Below, piece after piece: positions 1 to 5,936 of a stretch of 7,677 nucleotides of DNA. The stretch's first letter is position 1. Each line of letters starts with the position of its first letter. The stretch is taken from positions 1-7,677 of the forward strand of contig CAUEYG010000060.1 of NCBI GenBank assembly GCA_959021945.1, in the 5' to 3' direction. Both the position numbers and the translations under genes were made by a program. Source of the DNA: an uncultured Eubacteriales bacterium. GTDB taxonomy: Bacteria; Bacillota; Clostridia; Peptostreptococcales; Anaerovoracaceae. The notes beneath the pieces are model-generated. The model saw only the letters and a list, made by a program, of their open reading frames with translations. It ran no database searches and had not been told where the DNA came from.

Positions 1-19
1 AGACTGAATACACTGGTAC

Positions 20-26
20 AGGAGGA
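20..26 (+). promoter_or_regulatory. Ribosome binding site for the TTG start of the penicillin-binding protein gene
   Basis: AGGAGGA lies 7 bases upstream of the TTG at 34-36. It decides the start: the reading frame has no stop between base 1 and the TTG, so the frame alone would allow a start beyond the window. The near-perfect Shine-Dalgarno sequence and the typical N-terminus that follows favour the TTG. Confidence 0.8.
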
Positions 27-33
27 CAAGATT

Positions 34-3000
34 TTGGCAGATAAATTCAATAAAAATTCAAGCTCTGATGATATAAACGATTTTTTCGCCGAATTTGATA
101 AAGTAGGCGAAACTTCTGCTTCCGGGCAAAGAAATCGTACAGGCGCTAATGCAACCGGCGCAACGCGGGCTTCCCGTTCAGGAAATAGCTCTCGTTCATC
201 AGGAGGAGCCGGAGCCCCAGTGCAGAATCCCAAATCTCCATCAGGGACAGTTTCCAGTTCTTCCTCAAAAAAACGTGGAAAAAAGAAGAGCAAGAAACCG
301 CAAAAAAAACGGCATCGGGTTTTAAAAATAATTTTACTTGGAATTCTTGCATTGATTTTAATCGGAATCGTATATGTAGGCGTGCTTATTTTAACAGCCA
401 GCACCCACAGTATTGATGCTGACGAAATTTATACTCAGCTATCACAGCGTTCCACCATATATGATGATGAGGGTGAGGAAATCGAAAGCGTATTTTCCGA
501 AGAAGGAAACCGTTCTAATGTGGCATATCAGGACCTTCCGGAAAACATGGTTAATGCGATTGTTGCAATTGAAGACAAAACATTTTGGGATCATCATGGT
601 TTTAACTTTGTGCGAATTCTGGGAGCCATTAAAGAGAGCGTCTTTGGCGGCGGACAAATCAGCGGTACCAGTACCCTAACCCAGCAGCTTGCCCGTAACA
701 TTTATCTGGCCGATACCAAGAGCAAGCGGTCCCTAAACAGAAAAATTTTAGAAGCTTATTACACGGTTCTTATTGAAAAAAGCCTGACAAAGGAACAGAT
801 TGTTGAGGCCTACCTGAATACGGTTTATTTAGGCTTTAATAATTATGGTGTAGAAGCCGCTTCACAGGCATATTTTGGAAAGAGCGTAAAAGATCTGGAT
901 CTCCTCGAATGTGTGGCCCTCGCTTCCCTTCCTCAGTCACCGGACGCTTTTGCCCTGGTAAAGTCCTATCCATTAGGAACCGTGGAAGTGGAAAAAGCCA
1001 ATATTCTTGCAGAGAATGACAGCACTGTCTATGCCTATAACGGAGACCTTTCCCGCGATAGACGCAAGCTAACGTTAGCTAATATGGTTGATCAAGGCTA
1101 TATTACGCAATCCCAGGCAGATAAGGCTCTCAAGAAAAAATTAAAGAAAAAGATGAAAGTTACTGCTGATAAAGGCAGCGGCTTCTCTTCTTACTTTACG
1201 GATTTCGCCATTGATCAAATTACAGACGATATTATGGAAGAGTATGGCTGGGACAGATCCCGCGCCAGGGATTTGATTTATACTGGTGGTCTGAAGATCT
1301 ATACCACAATGAATAAAAGCGCACAGAAGATTGCGGAAAAAGAATTCAACCAAAGCTATAACTTCCCAAGCGTCGCTAATCTGCGAAAGGATAGCAGCGG
1401 AAATATCCTTAACAGTGAAACGGGAAGAATCTTACTTTACGACTATGATTATTATTTTAATGACAAAGATGAGTTTACACTAAAGAAGAGTGAATACAAA
1501 AGGAACAGCGACGGCAGCCTTACTCTGTATGAAGGCAAACGGCTCAAGTTCTATGATATTACAGTCAACAATACAGATGATGTAAGTGCAGAGTTCAGTA
1601 AGATTTACCTGCAGGAGGATGGAAGATTCTATACCATTGAGGGAGGTTCCCTCTCTATCCCGCAGGGATATAAGACAAAGGATGCCGCAGGAAACTGCAT
1701 TATCTCTGCCAAGTTCTTTGAGGATTATCCAAAATTCTTTAAGAAAAGAGGCAGCAGTTTAGTCGTAAATTCTGACAACTATGCTCTAAAACAGAAAGTC
1801 GTGCAGCCACAATCCGCCATAGTTATTATGGACTATAAAACCGGCGGAGTAAAAGCTATGGTAGGCGGAAGAAATACAAGCGGCAAGATGCTCCACAACC
1901 GAGCGACCAGTCCGCGTCAGCCGGGTTCATCCATAAAACCGTTAGCCGTTTACTCCTCTGCGCTCCAAAGTTCCTATAATGCAGCGACCAAAGGAGAGAC
2001 CATGAGCCTTTCCAACTCAGATGGAAGCAATTGGGGAGGTTATATTACAGCAGGCAGTGTCATAAATGACGCGCCTATGACCGTTAACGGTAAGACATGG
2101 CCAAAGAACTGGTACAGCGGATATCGGGGACGTATGACCCTCCGTACAGCTGTAGAACAGTCTGTCAATGTATGTGCAGTTAAAACTTACCAGCAAATGG
2201 GTCCGGAATTCCCGGCTTCACAGCTAAAGAAAATGGGCGTTACCACTGTAGTCGAGGATGGAAATGCCAATGATATGAACCCTGCTGCTCTGGCCCTGGG
2301 AGGTATGACTGAGGGAATCTCACCTCTTGAAATGGCTGCAGCCTATGGTATTTTCCCTAACAGCGGACAATATACAGAACCGGTAGCTTACACAAAGATT
2401 ACCAACAGCAATGATGAAGTAATCTTTGATAAAGTTCAAAACACAGAGGCTGTTTTAGATGAGGGCGTGGCCTATATTATGACCAGTATCCTGCGCAGCG
2501 TTGTAACCAATGGGTTGGGTAAAACTGCATCCTTCAGCAGCCAGCCTGTAGCCGGAAAGACCGGTACTACCAGTGACAACTATGACGCATGGTTCGTAGG
2601 ATTTACACCGCAATATACAGCAGCAGTGTGGACTGGAAATGATGTAAACATTGAACTGAGTGAAGGTTCTGCATCCTCAGCGCGTCTGTGGAGAAGCATC
2701 ATGAGCCAGGTCTGTGCAGACTTCCCTTACGGAAGCTATCCGGAACAGCCGGATAATGTAAGCCGGATTAACGGAGAATATTATACGGAAGGAACTTATT
2801 CAAAAGTTTCCAGGCCAAGCAATTCTTCCTACACCTCAAGCTCTGCGGAAGAAGAATTCCAGCGTGAAACAACGCGGAAGGCCAACAGAAGACCGTCAAC
2901 AAAGAAACCGTCAACGCGGAAGCCGACATCACCATCGACCGCAAAGCCGTCAACTCAGGCTACAAAGCCATCAACTCAGGCTACAAAACCGGAAACCCAG

Positions 3001-3048
3001 GCTTCCCAGGCAACATCACCTTCAGCCACTGTGGATAATAACAATTAA
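34..3048 (+). CDS. ponA: Class A penicillin-binding protein (PBP1A-type bifunctional transglycosylase/transpeptidase)
   Basis: This enzyme polymerises lipid II into glycan strands and cross-links the stem peptides outside the membrane. Residues 1-95 form a cytoplasmic tail rich in Ser, Gly and Lys, with a basic cluster at about 79-95, followed by one membrane anchor at about 96-122. The GT51 glycosyltransferase domain spans about 150-310, with catalytic Glu180 in EDKTFWDHHG, the GTSTLTQQLARN motif from 211, and the second key Glu240 in RKILEAY. The transpeptidase domain starts near 590 and has all three penicillin-binding motifs: SSIK with nucleophile Ser632, SVN at 710-712 and KTGTT at 842-846. 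Residues 430-590 form an extra region between the two domains. The last 75 residues are a low-complexity Ser/Thr/Lys/Pro tail. At 1004 residues it is longer than E. coli PBP1A (about 850). Family and activity are certain; the symbol follows Bacillus usage and the exact orthologue is not proven. It is followed by its own terminator, so it is not co-transcribed with feo. Confidence 0.96.
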   Translation: MADKFNKNSSSDDINDFFAEFDKVGETSASGQRNRTGANATGATRASRSGNSSRSSGGAGAPVQNPKSPSGTVSSSSSKKRGKKKSKKPQKKRHRVLKIILLGILALILIGIVYVGVLILTASTHSIDADEIYTQLSQRSTIYDDEGEEIESVFSEEGNRSNVAYQDLPENMVNAIVAIEDKTFWDHHGFNFVRILGAIKESVFGGGQISGTSTLTQQLARNIYLADTKSKRSLNRKILEAYYTVLIEKSLTKEQIVEAYLNTVYLGFNNYGVEAASQAYFGKSVKDLDLLECVALASLPQSPDAFALVKSYPLGTVEVEKANILAENDSTVYAYNGDLSRDRRKLTLANMVDQGYITQSQADKALKKKLKKKMKVTADKGSGFSSYFTDFAIDQITDDIMEEYGWDRSRARDLIYTGGLKIYTTMNKSAQKIAEKEFNQSYNFPSVANLRKDSSGNILNSETGRILLYDYDYYFNDKDEFTLKKSEYKRNSDGSLTLYEGKRLKFYDITVNNTDDVSAEFSKIYLQEDGRFYTIEGGSLSIPQGYKTKDAAGNCIISAKFFEDYPKFFKKRGSSLVVNSDNYALKQKVVQPQSAIVIMDYKTGGVKAMVGGRNTSGKMLHNRATSPRQPGSSIKPLAVYSSALQSSYNAATKGETMSLSNSDGSNWGGYITAGSVINDAPMTVNGKTWPKNWYSGYRGRMTLRTAVEQSVNVCAVKTYQQMGPEFPASQLKKMGVTTVVEDGNANDMNPAALALGGMTEGISPLEMAAAYGIFPNSGQYTEPVAYTKITNSNDEVIFDKVQNTEAVLDEGVAYIMTSILRSVVTNGLGKTASFSSQPVAGKTGTTSDNYDAWFVGFTPQYTAAVWTGNDVNIELSEGSASSARLWRSIMSQVCADFPYGSYPEQPDNVSRINGEYYTEGTYSKVSRPSNSSYTSSSAEEEFQRETTRKANRRPSTKKPSTRKPTSPSTAKPSTQATKPSTQATKPETQASQATSPSATVDNNN
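2944..3006 (+). repeat. Three tandem 21-base units encoding KPSTQAT-like heptapeptides
   Basis: The first two units (2944-2964 and 2965-2985) differ by one base and both encode KPSTQAT. The third (2986-3006) has diverged to KPETQAS. Shorter CCGTCAAC echoes occur just upstream (2892-2925, encoding RPSTKKPSTRKP). The repeats form the extracellular end of the penicillin-binding protein. Such tails are often wall-spanning and vary in copy number by slippage; the function here is inferred. Confidence 0.8.
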
Positions 3049-3065
3049 CTGTCACCTATCTTCAA

Positions 3066-3109
3066 AGGGAGCTGTTGTTCTAACAGAACAGCAGCTCCTT
3101 ATCATTTTT
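3066..3109 (+). terminator. Intrinsic terminator of the penicillin-binding protein gene
   Basis: A long hairpin has arms at 3066-3081 and 3085-3100. The core is GGAGCTGTTGTTCT paired with AGAACAGCAGCTCC (one G-U pair) around the loop AAC, and a T-rich tail TTATCATTTTT follows. It begins 17 bases after the stop codon and separates this gene from the feo promoter. Confidence 0.88.
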
Positions 3110-3145
3110 GAAGCAGAACTCGCCCATATTTTGTATAAAAAAGAG

Positions 3146-3174
3146 TTGACAAAGGTCACCTTTTGTATTAGACT
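3146..3174 (+). promoter_or_regulatory. Sigma-A-type promoter of feoA
   Basis: A perfect -35 box TTGACA (3146-3151) is followed after 17 bases by a -10-like TAGACT (3169-3174, 4 of 6 consensus). This would start transcription near 3181, about 50 bases before feoA. TATGAT at 3174-3179 is a better -10 by sequence but lies 22 bases from the -35. Inverted repeats within and just after the promoter suggest repressor control. Confidence 0.7.
3151..3163. promoter_or_regulatory. Perfect inverted repeat AAAGGT-C-ACCTTT inside the feoA promoter (candidate operator)
   Basis: Two 6-base arms surround one central base, starting at the last base of the -35 box and filling most of the spacer before the -10. 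A repressor bound here would block RNA polymerase. Feo genes in Firmicutes are known to be controlled by Fur or DtxR/IdeR-family metal-sensing repressors. The AGGT...ACCT core is loosely DtxR-like, but the regulator cannot be named from sequence. Confidence 0.5.
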
Positions 3175-3183
3175 ATGATCGTA

Positions 3184-3200
3184 GTTAGATATTGCTAACC
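3184..3200. promoter_or_regulatory. Candidate operator copy 1: GTTAG-N6-CTAAC palindrome before feoA
   Basis: GTTAGATATTGCTAACC has perfect 5-base inverted arms (GTTAG at 3184-3188, CTAAC at 3195-3199) and lies at the predicted transcription start. A near copy occurs at 3514-3530 upstream of feoB, with 14 of 17 bases identical. GTTAG/CTAAC resembles DtxR/IdeR half-sites (GGTTAG/CTAACC), but with a six-base spacing rather than one, so the regulator assignment is only suggestive. Confidence 0.5.
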
Positions 3201-3229
3201 TATTGCAATGGCAGAAACAGGAGGGAATT

Positions 3230-3442
3230 ATGAATTTAATGGATGCTGATGTTGGTGCAACGTATCTCATTAAAGACATCCAGACCGACGATGAAGAAAT
3301 GGAGGCATTTCTGTTTCGCCTCGGATGTTACAGCGGAGAGCCGATCACGGTGATTTCTCATTTGAAAGGCGGCTGTGTTGTATCAATTAAGGATGGACGG
3401 TATAATATTGATAATGGCTTGGCACAAGCTATTTTAATATAA
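3230..3442 (+). CDS. feoA: FeoA, small cytosolic partner of the ferrous-iron transporter
   Basis: This is a 70-residue SH3-like FeoA-domain protein that acts with FeoB in Fe(II) uptake, probably by binding its cytosolic part. It shows the family pattern: a short N-terminal strand before GATYLIKDI, a helical EMEAFLFRLGCYSGEPITVI segment (about 23-42) and a closing SIKDGRYNIDNGLAQAILI strand pair (about 52-70). The ATG at 3230 is chosen because AGGAGG (3219-3224) precedes it by 5 bases. An upstream in-frame TTG at 3203 would put that ribosome binding site inside the gene. It has its own promoter and leads a cluster with feoB, but is separated from it by a 218-base structured gap. The family assignment is firm; direct control of FeoB activity is inferred from other species. 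Confidence 0.93.
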   Translation: MNLMDADVGATYLIKDIQTDDEEMEAFLFRLGCYSGEPITVISHLKGGCVVSIKDGRYNIDNGLAQAILI

Positions 3443-3476
3443 TATTGGCAGCGTTTTCACGCAGGCCGTTCTCAGG

Positions 3477-3503
3477 AAATAGTGACTTTGTTCACTATTT
3501 TTT
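3477..3503 (+). terminator. Small intrinsic terminator or attenuator between feoA and feoB
   Basis: AAATAGTGA (3477-3485) pairs perfectly with TCACTATTT (3492-3500) around a six-base loop, and the T run continues to 3503. It lies 34 bases after the feoA stop. The stem is AT-rich, so termination may be partial, letting some transcripts reach feoB. Confidence 0.6.
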
Positions 3504-3532
3504 ACGGAGAGTGGTTAGTTATTTATAACCAC
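3501..3532 (+). promoter_or_regulatory. Possible second promoter for feoB with operator copy 2
   Basis: TTTACG (3501-3506) and TATAAC (3524-3529) are 17 bases apart and each match a sigma-A box in 4 and 5 of 6 positions. The inverted repeat GTGGTTA (3511-3517) / TAACCAC (3526-3532) covers the -10 box. Inside it, GTTAGTTATTTATAACC (3514-3530) matches the site before feoA at 14 of 17 bases. Read as RNA, the same repeat would be a 7-base-pair hairpin. The recurrence of the motif at both genes favours a DNA operator. Confidence 0.45.
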
Positions 3533-3548
3533 AGATCATTTTATCAAG

Positions 3549-3594
3549 CAACAGGCCGCCTTTGGCGATTCTGTTTTACAGGCAGGCCTTGTTG
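3549..3594 (+). ncRNA. Predicted three-way-junction RNA structure in the feoB leader
   Basis: An outer stem pairs CAACAGGC (3549-3556) with GCC plus TTGTTG (3586-3594, one bulged T at 3589). It encloses two small perfect hairpins: CGCC-TTT-GGCG (3557-3567) and CTGT-TTT-ACAG (3571-3581). The arrangement is compact and lacks a T run, so it is not a terminator. I do not recognise a known riboswitch class. It could be a cis-regulatory element or an RNA stability element; it is unproven without covariation. Confidence 0.35.
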
Positions 3595-3657
3595 ATATTC
3601 TAGCAGAAATATCCAAAGCGATATGTTCTGCATCATAACAAGAAAGCAGGAGGATAT
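3594..3657 (+). promoter_or_regulatory. Mutually exclusive helices before the feoB start, one covering the Shine-Dalgarno sequence
   Basis: The segment AATATCC (3608-3614) can pair two ways. AATATC pairs with GATATT at 3594-3599 to make a local hairpin. ATATCC pairs instead with GGATAT at 3652-3657, taking up the last two bases of the AGGAGG (3648-3653). Both helices are only 6 base pairs and AT-rich, so this is a tentative translational switch. Confidence 0.25.
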
Positions 3658-3660
3658 ATC

Positions 3661-5685
3661 ATGAGAATCGCTTTAACCGGTAATCCCAACAGCGGTAAGA
3701 CCACTATGTACAATGCGCTGACGGGAAGCAATGAACGTGTTGGTAACTGGGCCGGGGTTACAATTGGAAAGAAAGAAAGTCCCATTAAAAAGGACTTTTC
3801 CAGTGGAGCAGAGGAGTTGATCGCTGTCGATCTGCCAGGTGCATACTCCATGTCCCCTTTTACGCCAGAGGAAAGCATTACCAGTGGATATGTAAGAGAG
3901 GAAAATCCGGATGCAATCATTAATATTGTAGACGCCACCAATTTGAGTCGTAGTTTGTTTTTTACAACCCAGTTGTTGGAATTAGGGATTCCCGTTGTTG
4001 TAGCACTGAACAAAAGTGATATCAATGAAAAACAAAACACGAAGATCAATGTAGAACTCTTATCCGAAAAATTAGGATGCCCTGTTATCAAAACAGTTTC
4101 CGTTTCTTCCGGAGATCAGGGGATCAAAGAAGCAGTACAAAAAGCGGCTTCTTTAAAGGGCGCAGGCCAAGTAGCTCCTTATGTACAAGCTGATATCAAT
4201 TTACATGATAAAAATGCTGTAGAAGCAGAGGACAGAAAACGGTTTGCCTTTGTTAACCAGATTGTAAAGGACGTGGAAACCCGTCAGGTCCTTTCTAATC
4301 AAAAGAACAGCCAGGATAAAATTGATGCAGTACTTACTAATAAAGTTGGAGGCATTTTAATCTTTGCCGTAGTAATGTGGGCAGTATTTGATATTTCCCA
4401 GACAAGATTAGGGCCATTGATTGCCGATTTACTTGTTGGTTGGATTGAAACATTCCAGGGTTGGGTTGCTGGTCTGCTGGAAAGCAGCTCCCCATTCTTA
4501 CAAGCTCTCATTGCAGATGGTATTGTAGGCGGTGTCGGCGCTGTAGTAGGTTTCCTGCCATTGGTAATGGTTATGTACTTCTTAATTGCTCTTTTAGAAG
4601 ATTGTGGATATATGGCTCGTGTAAGTGTTGTAATGGACCCAATCTTTAAGAGAGTCGGCCTTTCCGGAAAATCCGTTATTCCGATTATAATCGGTACAGG
4701 CTGCGGAATCCCGGGAATCATGGCCAGCAGAACCATCCGCGATGAAAGAGAACGCAGAGCCACTACAATGCTTACTACCTTTATTCCATGCGGTGCGAAA
4801 ATCCCAGTTATCGCCCTCTTTGCCGGCGCCTTTTTCGCCAATGCAGGATGGGTTGCACCACTCATGTATTTTGTAGGAATTTTATTGATTTTCTTAGGCG
4901 CTTTGCTGATTAAAGTTGTTACAGGATATAAATACAGAAAATCATTCTTTATTATGGAGCTTCCGGAATACAAGGTTCCAAGCCTGAAAAGAGCCGTATT
5001 CTCCATGCTGTCCCGGGCTAAAGCTTACATAATCAAAGCTGCTACCATTATTTTGGTCTGCAACGCAGTGGTCCAGATTATGCAGGCATTTAACTGGAAA
5101 CTGCAGCTTGTGGAAGAAGGAATGGAAGACACTTCTATTCTGGCAACCATCGCTACTCCTTTTGCTGTTCTGCTGATTCCTCTGGGCTTTGGAGTATGGC
5201 AGCTTGCAGCAGCTGCAATTACAGGCTTCATTGCAAAAGAAAACGTTGTTGGTACTCTGGCAGTCGTTTATGGAATTACCAACTTTATTGATACAGATGA
5301 ATTAGCTTTAACTGGCGGAGCAAACGAAGTAGCTGTAACATTAGGACTTACTACTGTATCTGCCCTGGCTTATCTGATGTTCAACTTATATACGCCTCCT
5401 TGCTTTGCGGCAATCGGCGCTATGAACTCTGAAATGCAGAGTAAAAAATGGCTGTGGGCCGGTATCGGATTGCAGCTTGGAACCGGTTATGCAGTAGCCT
5501 TCCTTATCTACCAGATCGGTACCCTTGTTACAACGGGAAGTCTTGGTACTGGATTCATTCCTGGATTAATCGCAATCCTTGCTATGGTAGCCATTGTAGT
5601 AGCAATCGTTCGCAGATCAAATATGAAATTTGATCAGGAATATTCGCTCCATAGCACCGGCAATGGAAAGAAGGCATCAGCATGA
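3661..5685 (+). CDS. feoB: FeoB, GTPase-coupled ferrous-iron transporter
   Basis: This is an inner-membrane Fe(II) permease with an N-terminal G domain. The GTPase motifs are all visible: G1 GNPNSGKTT (7-15), G2 Thr34 in GNWAGVTIGKKES, G3 DLPG (57-60), G4 NKSD (117-120) and G5 near SVSS (147-150). A helical cytosolic domain follows at about 165-225, then the membrane part begins near 230. The two gate regions keep their conserved cysteines: Cys348 in GTGCGIPGI, Cys377 in FIPCGAKIPV and Cys581 in YTPPCFAAIGAM, plus IAKENVVGT at 524-532. At 674 residues it is shorter than E. coli FeoB (773) and lacks extra N- or C-terminal domains. AGGAGG at 3648-3653 precedes the ATG by 7 bases. The next gene overlaps by 4 bases. 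Some FeoB paralogues in anaerobes carry Mn(II) rather than Fe(II), so metal specificity is inferred. Confidence 0.97.
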   Translation: MRIALTGNPNSGKTTMYNALTGSNERVGNWAGVTIGKKESPIKKDFSSGAEELIAVDLPGAYSMSPFTPEESITSGYVREENPDAIINIVDATNLSRSLFFTTQLLELGIPVVVALNKSDINEKQNTKINVELLSEKLGCPVIKTVSVSSGDQGIKEAVQKAASLKGAGQVAPYVQADINLHDKNAVEAEDRKRFAFVNQIVKDVETRQVLSNQKNSQDKIDAVLTNKVGGILIFAVVMWAVFDISQTRLGPLIADLLVGWIETFQGWVAGLLESSSPFLQALIADGIVGGVGAVVGFLPLVMVMYFLIALLEDCGYMARVSVVMDPIFKRVGLSGKSVIPIIIGTGCGIPGIMASRTIRDERERRATTMLTTFIPCGAKIPVIALFAGAFFANAGWVAPLMYFVGILLIFLGALLIKVVTGYKYRKSFFIMELPEYKVPSLKRAVFSMLSRAKAYIIKAATIILVCNAVVQIMQAFNWKLQLVEEGMEDTSILATIATPFAVLLIPLGFGVWQLAAAAITGFIAKENVVGTLAVVYGITNFIDTDELALTGGANEVAVTLGLTTVSALAYLMFNLYTPPCFAAIGAMNSEMQSKKWLWAGIGLQLGTGYAVAFLIYQIGTLVTTGSLGTGFIPGLIAILAMVAIVVAIVRRSNMKFDQEYSLHSTGNGKKASA

Positions 5686-5867
5686 TAAATATCATTGCTA
5701 TTCTGGTTGTCCTAGTTATATTAGGAGGCGCCATCGCTTACATCGTCAAATCCAAAAAGAAAGGTGTAAAGTGTATCGGTTGCCCTGCTGCCGGCAGTTG
5801 TTCCAGCAAGCAGCATCATCAAAATTCAGAACCCGGCGGTTGCAGCTGCCATTCTGAACACAAATAA
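5682..5867 (+). CDS. FeoB-associated Cys-rich membrane protein
   Basis: This 61-residue protein starts inside the end of feoB (ATGA overlap at 5682-5685), which implies translational coupling; only a weak AGAAGG (5669-5674) precedes it. Residues 2-22 form one hydrophobic helix, followed by a basic KSKKKGVK stop-transfer stretch and a short tail with five cysteines (31, 34, 40, 54, 56) and four histidines (45, 46, 57, 60), including CIGC and CSC. This matches the small family found directly after feoB in many Firmicutes. The basic flank predicts that the Cys/His tail faces the cytosol, where it could receive or bind the incoming metal. That role is inferred; no biochemical function is established to my knowledge. 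Confidence 0.9.
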   Translation: MINIIAILVVLVILGGAIAYIVKSKKKGVKCIGCPAAGSCSSKQHHQNSEPGGCSCHSEHK

Positions 5868-5876
5868 TTGCAATTA

Positions 5877-5929
5877 AAAAGAGAACTTACTGTTTTGACC
5901 TTTATGATTTGGACAGTAAGTTCTTTTTT
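5877..5929. terminator. Bidirectional intrinsic terminator between convergent feo and spoVA operons
   Basis: AGAACTTACTGT (5882-5893) pairs perfectly with ACAGTAAGTTCT (5913-5924). Flanking A and T runs extend the stem to 5877/5929. On the plus strand it ends in TTCTTTTTTC; on the minus strand the AAAAA at 5876-5880 gives a T run. It lies 9 bases after the Cys-rich gene and 7 bases after the spoVAE stop, so it can serve both. Confidence 0.88.
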
Positions 5930-5936
5930 CTTGTTC

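Noticed and set aside
2864..3178. A 104-codon plus-strand frame running out of the penicillin-binding protein gene into the gap
   Set aside because: It is the shifted reading of the repeat tail (Arg/Gln-rich low complexity), crosses the terminator hairpin and lacks its own start signals.
3203..3229. A longer feoA starting at TTG 3203
   Set aside because: It would place the AGGAGG inside the coding region, and the extra nine residues are not typical of FeoA; ATG 3230 has the correct spacing.
3549..3594. Assignment of the feoB leader structure to the NiCo (czcD) riboswitch
   Set aside because: That class forms a four-way junction with conserved G-rich internal loops; here only three stems are visible and those loop sequences are missing.
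4299..5006. A 235-codon open frame on the minus strand opposite feoB, and a 152-codon one at 3633-4091
   Set aside because: Both lie wholly antisense to well-conserved FeoB sequence, have no recognisable product and no convincing ribosome binding site; they reflect the codon use of feoB.
5630..5857. A 75-codon frame overlapping the end of feoB and the Cys-rich gene
   Set aside because: It is a frame-shifted reading of two well-supported genes, and its product shows no family likeness.
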